DNA from: Haplosporangium gracile | Lineage: Eukaryota > Mortierellomycota > Mortierellomycetes > Mortierellales > Mortierellaceae | Length of the DNA: 12,272 nucleotides | NCBI GenBank assembly: GCA_015499985.1 | Contig: JAAAUF010001099.1 | Coordinates: 1 to 12,272 of the forward strand | Direction: 5' to 3' | Shown: positions 9,001 to 12,272 of the stretch, in pieces | Layout of the letters: every line of letters begins with the position of its first letter | How positions within the stretch are numbered: position 1 is the stretch's first letter | Program-made: the position numbers and the translations under genes | Notes under the pieces: generated by a model | Database searches by the model: none | What the model saw: only the letters and a program-made list of their open reading frames with translations | What the model was told of the DNA's origin: nothing

Positions 9001-9297
9001 CGGAAGGAGTATGGGATCAAGGCGTCGTGGTTGACTCGATTGAATAGCGCCATTGGGCGGACCACTCTGGAGGCTGATTTGACAGAGGGAGGTGGAAGAG
9101 GTGGTGGTAATTATTCTGGATCCGATTCTGGGGTTGATGCGGGGTCGTTGAGGGACTCTGTGAGCAGTCGGTTCTCGGAAGAGTACCGGACCGTGCGATC
9201 GTCGTCGTCGTCGTCGTTGCTCAGAGGCGCTGAGGGTTTATCTGGAGGTGATCTGGGCGCTCAGGCTATTCATTCCTGCTTCAAGGAGACCCATTGA
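5817..9297 (+). CDS. TMEM16/anoctamin family protein, probable Ca2+-activated lipid scramblase
   Basis: Five exons: 5817-6508, 6796-7030, 7312-7824, 7925-8494, 8611-9297, giving 898 residues; phases 2, 0, 0, 0. Residues 1-145 are low complexity (Q26-35, P50-56, T57-64, a His/Pro stretch, Q127-136 broken by one Arg). The cytosolic anoctamin domain starts near 148 and runs to about 340 (LIFVLCPW, then IHDWLTGV). About ten membrane helices follow (near 347-364, 369-387, 444-463, 481-496, 526-548, 578-601, 663-690, 723-743, 763-786). Acidic residues stand where the Ca2+ site of the fungal scramblase nhTMEM16 has them: E592, D663, E666, E695 and D699, in motifs FSETIFPW, DYAEMVEQFGF and NNWVELRSDA. 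The pattern E/D/E/E/D matches nhTMEM16 (E452, D503, E506, E535, D539, recalled). This supports Ca2+-dependent lipid scrambling, in plasma or internal membranes; the ER-PM tether Ist2 is a relative, but no polybasic cortical sorting tail is visible. The 787-898 tail is Gly/Ser-rich. Start choice: first ATG after the repeat leader. Confidence 0.9.
5892..6224 (+). repeat. Coding triplet repeats (polyQ, polyP, polyT) in the anoctamin N-terminus
   Basis: Within exon 1: a CAG/CAA tract for ten Gln (5892-5921), seven CCA for Pro (5964-5984), eight ACA for Thr (5985-6008), and a second CAG/CAA tract for five Gln, Arg, four Gln (6195-6224). Glutamine codons are mixed CAG and CAA, while the Pro and Thr tracts are pure single-codon runs, hence likely to slip. 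Confidence 0.9.
7265..7285 (+). repeat. Short (CA)n tract in anoctamin intron 2
   Basis: CA-dinucleotide run with one G interruption, about 26 nt upstream of the TAG acceptor at 7309-7311. Intron 2 (7031-7311, 281 nt) holds nothing else recognisable. Confidence 0.7.
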
Positions 9298-9612
9298 TCT
9301 TCTCCTTCTTTCTCACACTTCCTGTTGTCCTTCTCTCCCTTTCCCCTGTCCCCTTCTCACCCTCTCTCGTGCCCCTGGGAAGATGTGAGACCCTTGGGTT
9401 CGAGTGTTTGTTTCTTCCAGTTGACTTGATTAGCCCGTGCGATCAGATCAAGGAGTCCTTTGTTTGGTTTGAAGCACAATAGAAAACCAAAATAAAAAAA
9501 TAATCAGTGATGCGTCGAAAAAAGATAGAACACTGTTCCTTCTTTCCTGTCTTCTTTCTTTCTCACCCATCACTCGACCCTTTTCCTCATAACCAACACA
9601 AAACCACAAACC
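9298..9612 (+). promoter_or_regulatory. 3' end of the anoctamin gene and promoter/leader of the dileucine membrane protein gene
   Basis: The first 70 bases after the stop are CT-rich. AATAAA at 9491-9496 is the likely polyadenylation signal of the anoctamin gene. A shorter pyrimidine-rich stretch (about 9535-9590) leads into the ATG at 9613. That leaves only about 115 nt between the two transcripts' signals. No gene is seen. Confidence 0.45.
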
Positions 9613-11442
9613 ATGGAGCAAAGACATACTGAGCAGAGTAAGTACTATCCTGGCTGCTTGGCTTCCCTGAAACAGATAAAAGTAAAGGAAAAGTGTGAGG
9701 AAAGGAGTGCATGGTATCTGAAACCAGCTCGCTACAATCGTCATACACGCACTCACTACCTTCCTTTTTAACCGCAGCCTATCGCACCCAAAGAAATGTT
9801 CTCACGCTCTCCCTCCCCTCCTCGTCCCCCTCTCATTTCACACTCACACATCTTTGTCTTCCCTTACACCAATAACAGCCCCTCTGTTAGGGACTACGGC
9901 TCAGGACGCAAGAGACAGCGAGCTCCGTAGCCGTCTGGCGCGATGGGCACTTTTCACGGTCTCGATCCTCATCTTTGTCGCCATCATCTTGATGGTCCTC
10001 TTTTTGCCGTTCGACTATAATGGTGATGGTGTCCAGGTGGTTCCGTCGAAGCTGGTGGTGAAGGATTCCAAGGTCAAGATACAGCTGAGTACTTTCAGGA
10101 AGGAAGGCGGGGGACAGGATCGAAAGAAGAGGAAGGGTGGACTTGTTAGTGATGTGTTGATTGAATCAGTTAACGTAAATGCGTTGACGATTCATGTTCT
10201 TGAGGCCAAGGTCTCTCGAGGCGGAGCAGGAGGAGGAGGAGGAGGAGTGAAAGGAGACGAAAAGGAGCCCACGCTGATGGTGGACAGGGTCCAGAGTGAC
10301 ACTGGGACGTTTTTAAATTTCTTTATTTCGTCCTCGTACTCCCAACTTCCCGACAACAGCGATGACAGCAAGGACAACAAGCAGGAGCATGGACATGGAC
10401 GACGGGAAGAAGAGGAGACAAGCATTGTTGCAGGACGATTGCGACTGAGGATTGAGGTACCCCTTGGATTCGCTGGAGAGTTGACGATTGATGGGTCTAT
10501 TCTCAACATCGAGGGGTCCTCTTCGCTTGCCAAGGCTCGCTTCAACCTGTTGCATCTTACTACTGACGAAGGCGACATCATCTTTGGCAGCGATAGTACC
10601 AATACAGACACTATCGCCACGACCAGTGAGCCAACCCTCAAAGTCGGACATCTCTACGCACGCATCCACCAAAAGGGCTTCATTCACATCAACTACATGG
10701 CCTCACCCGAGAGGGGGAAACCCATCCGAGCCAACATCGAGACCCAATCGGGCGATATTGTCATCAACGCCTTCCAGACGATGCTCAGCTTTGATGTCGA
10801 TAAGGAGTACCCCGTTGACGATGAGGTTGTACAATTTTTCAGTTTGGTCACTCACGCGGGCGATATCCGGATGATGTTGAGAGAAAGGGAGAGGTTGCTG
10901 GGTCCGTGGTATGTCCGTGGGTATGTTATGGTTATGGCTAGCGCCCAAGGTGGAGTAATCGAGGGTAGAGTCGAGATCCCGGATTTACAGTTGTTGGTCC
11001 TGGATGCTGTTAGTGACCGCAACATAGCCCTCGAAGTGGTGAGTTCTTTTTTGCTTCTGCGGAGGGACATGTATCATGCGCATTATTTTGGTTGTCCCCT
11101 CAAACTTCCCTAGTTTCCTTTTTTTTTTTTTTTGCCCAGTCGCCTTTCTGCCTCTCTCCCTCGCATACTAACCCCCCCGCCTTTCTTCTACGTTCTAATT
11201 TTTTCCCTATTGACCTCGACAAAAAGACTGAAAAGTTCATAGGAGAACTAACAGTGAACTCCTCGCAAAGACACACCGCAACAGTGAACCCCTTCCCCGG
11301 AAGCAATCACATCCTCCGATTCATTCATTCGGAAAGGACATTGAAGAAGGGCAAGAAGGTGCGCGCCGAGGACGATTATCTCCCCCTAGGATCGATCCAC
11401 CTCCAGGCTGTTGAAGGACCCGCCACTGTGACTTTTGTTTAA
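9613..11442 (+). CDS. Single-pass (type II) membrane protein with dileucine signal and beta-rich lumenal domain
   Basis: Three exons: 9613-9637, 9879-11038, 11227-11442, giving 466 residues; phases 1 and 0. The 25-nt first exon starts in a strong context (ACCATGGAG). The cytosolic N-terminus carries EQTPLLG (7-13), an acidic dileucine signal of the type that sends the yeast syntaxin Vam3 to the vacuole by AP-3, followed by one membrane helix (about 32-53). The remaining ~410 residues would be lumenal or extracellular: a Gly-rich loop (123-134), an acidic/His-rich loop (168-188), and beta-rich sequence with a recurring GDI turn (G240-I242, G300-I302, G336-I338) preceded by Thr three to four residues earlier. 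Such spaced T..GDI rungs recall the DUF4097/putative-adhesin beta-helix, but I cannot name the family surely. The last acceptor is an AAG at 11224-11226, chosen because it is the first AG after a perfect TACTAAC at 11166-11172; an alternative acceptor at 11139 also keeps frame. A vacuolar membrane location is inferred from the motif only. Confidence 0.8.
11166..11172 (+). other. Consensus branch site TACTAAC in the last intron of the 9613-11442 gene
   Basis: Exact match to the yeast-type branch consensus. The first AG downstream is at 11225-11226, 54 nt from the branch adenosine, with a pyrimidine-rich stretch between. The other introns in the window have only weaker CTNAY-like matches. Confidence 0.7.
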
Positions 11443-11660
11443 GACGGGGCTATGGTTGTTGTTGTTTTTTTTATCGACTTTTGACTTTTGACTTTTTTGT
11501 TTACGTGGGCGCGCGAAAAAATAAAAATGCAGGGTGCAGGAAAAATGAAAACATGAAAAATGAGAAATGGAAAAAAAAAAAAAGACACGCACGCATGCGT
11601 GTGCGGAGTACGGATCATCAGATCGAATCTAAAATAATTACACTTCAGTAATGACGATCG
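11443..11660 (+). terminator. 3' region of the 9613-11442 gene with poly(A) signal and small repeats
   Basis: AATAAA at 11520-11525 is the likely polyadenylation signal. Just before it are three exact tandem GACTTTT units (11476-11496), and after it a run of 13 A (about 11571-11583) and a perfect 12-bp palindrome CACGCATGCGTG (11590-11601). No gene is seen. Whether the repeats matter for 3' end formation is unknown. Confidence 0.45.
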
Positions 11661-12272
11661 ATGGTCCAGCGATTTGTACCTGGATATGAAAAAAAAATGA
11701 GCGAAAAGCCTGGTATCCTAGATGGCGCAATCGGTGAGCTTGTGAGGGAGCCTTCCTCGTCCCTGATACTGGCGACAGGGCACCCCTGACGATTGCAGGT
11801 GAATTAAGAGCGTATGTCAGTGAATACACTCATCCTCTATGGAGAAAGTTTGAGATCACTCTCCGCGAGAATAACGACAAAGATGAGGAACAAGTTTTGA
11901 GATTCAAGCACGAGCACCTTGGAGCACTACAATCGCAACACGTTGATTACAACGTTTGACGATGTGATTGTTCAAGATGTGCGTTCTGATGTCATTCCTG
12001 CCTGATATCGAGAGATCGAAAGGGTTGCCAGATTTGAAAGACTTTCCGAGAGAAAACCTCCAGATCCGAGCCCTCCTCGGTACTCCAGAAACCGAAAATG
12101 TCCTTTTTCTTTTTTTTTTTTTCAGAAACCTACTTTATCCAAAATGGTGCATCGCATCATTTATGGTTGATGGACTACATGTATAAGTTTAGAACAAGGA
12201 ATAAGGGACTCCTCCACAAGACCCAGTTGATTTTTGCTGAGGGTTTTGGTAAATGTAGCAAGACCGCCGAGG
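11661..12272 (+). pseudogene. Unrecognised coding-like region with frame breaks, running off the right edge
   Basis: An ATG at 11661 (GATCGATGG context; in-frame TGA just upstream at 11652) opens a frame that continues to 11733, can splice by a 65-nt intron (GTGAGC donor 11734, CTGAC at 11786-11790, GCAG ending 11798) and runs to a TGA at 11957. It includes the protein-like segment THPLWRKFEITLRENN. Coding character then appears in other frames: 11901-12002 (TTFDDVIVQDVRSDVIPA before a TGA), 11968-12079 (DIERSKGLPDLKDFPREN), and, after a possible 46-nt intron 12080-12125 (GTACTC..TTTCAG, phase 1), an open frame to the window end containing HHLWLMDYMYKFRTRNKG. I found no legal intron that joins the first segment to the next two, so one or two small indels or an unseen intron must be assumed. 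The protein family is not recognised. A partial functional gene is the main alternative. Confidence 0.35.

Noticed and set aside
11590..11601. Perfect 12-bp palindrome CACGCATGCGTG as an operator or terminator hairpin.
   Set aside because: It has no loop, is short, and lies beyond the poly(A) signal at 11520; alternating purine/pyrimidine sequence of this size occurs often by chance.
11638..11829. Minus-strand frame ending in VQIAGPSIVITEV after a good-looking acceptor (TTTTTTTTCATATCCAG).
   Set aside because: The tail looks like a last exon, but the upstream minus-strand sequence is less protein-like than the plus-strand reading of the same bases (THPLWRKFEITL). It remains a weaker alternative.

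Overview
The window is eukaryotic nuclear DNA, most likely from an early-diverging filamentous fungus. A Mortierella-type genome is my guess from style only. The evidence is multi-exon genes with short introns (46-290 nt) and GT..AG borders such as GTAAGT, GTATGT and GTAAAT; one perfect TACTAAC branch site; protein families typical of fungi; pyrimidine-rich leaders before the start codons; and low-order microsatellites. There is no operon structure, and I saw no rRNA, tRNA or CRISPR array.

Layout. At the left edge a minus-strand gene begins (first exon 264 down to 174, one membrane segment) and runs out of the window through an intron holding a (GA)n microsatellite. It faces a plus-strand gene across a shared 1.27 kb intergenic region. 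Four complete plus-strand genes follow head to tail: (1) 1537-3250, 4 exons, 460 aa, a DUF4203/TM7S3-TM198-like multi-pass membrane protein with a signal peptide; (2) 3616-5217, 3 exons, 432 aa, a PLP-dependent class V aminotransferase-fold enzyme of the isopenicillin N epimerase-like group; (3) 5817-9297, 5 exons, 898 aa, a TMEM16/anoctamin protein with all five acidic Ca2+-site positions occupied and a polyQ/polyP/polyT N-terminal extension; (4) 9613-11442, 3 exons, 466 aa, a single-pass membrane protein with an acidic dileucine sorting signal and a repetitive beta-rich lumenal domain. The right edge (11661-12272) carries plus-strand coding-like sequence that switches frame and has no clean gene model: a decayed gene or one with unresolved introns.

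The exon models were built by hand. Phase agrees across every junction of the four complete genes, and the joined frames end in single stops (lengths 1383, 1299, 2697 and 1401 nt). Three of the four complete genes encode membrane proteins, but nothing shows that the neighbours act in one pathway; this looks like ordinary fungal gene order. The less ordinary items are a ~91-bp foldback element inside an aminotransferase intron, the low-complexity head on the scramblase-type anoctamin, an intron that splits the dileucine signal of gene 4, an in-phase alternative acceptor in the same gene, and the frame-broken right edge.
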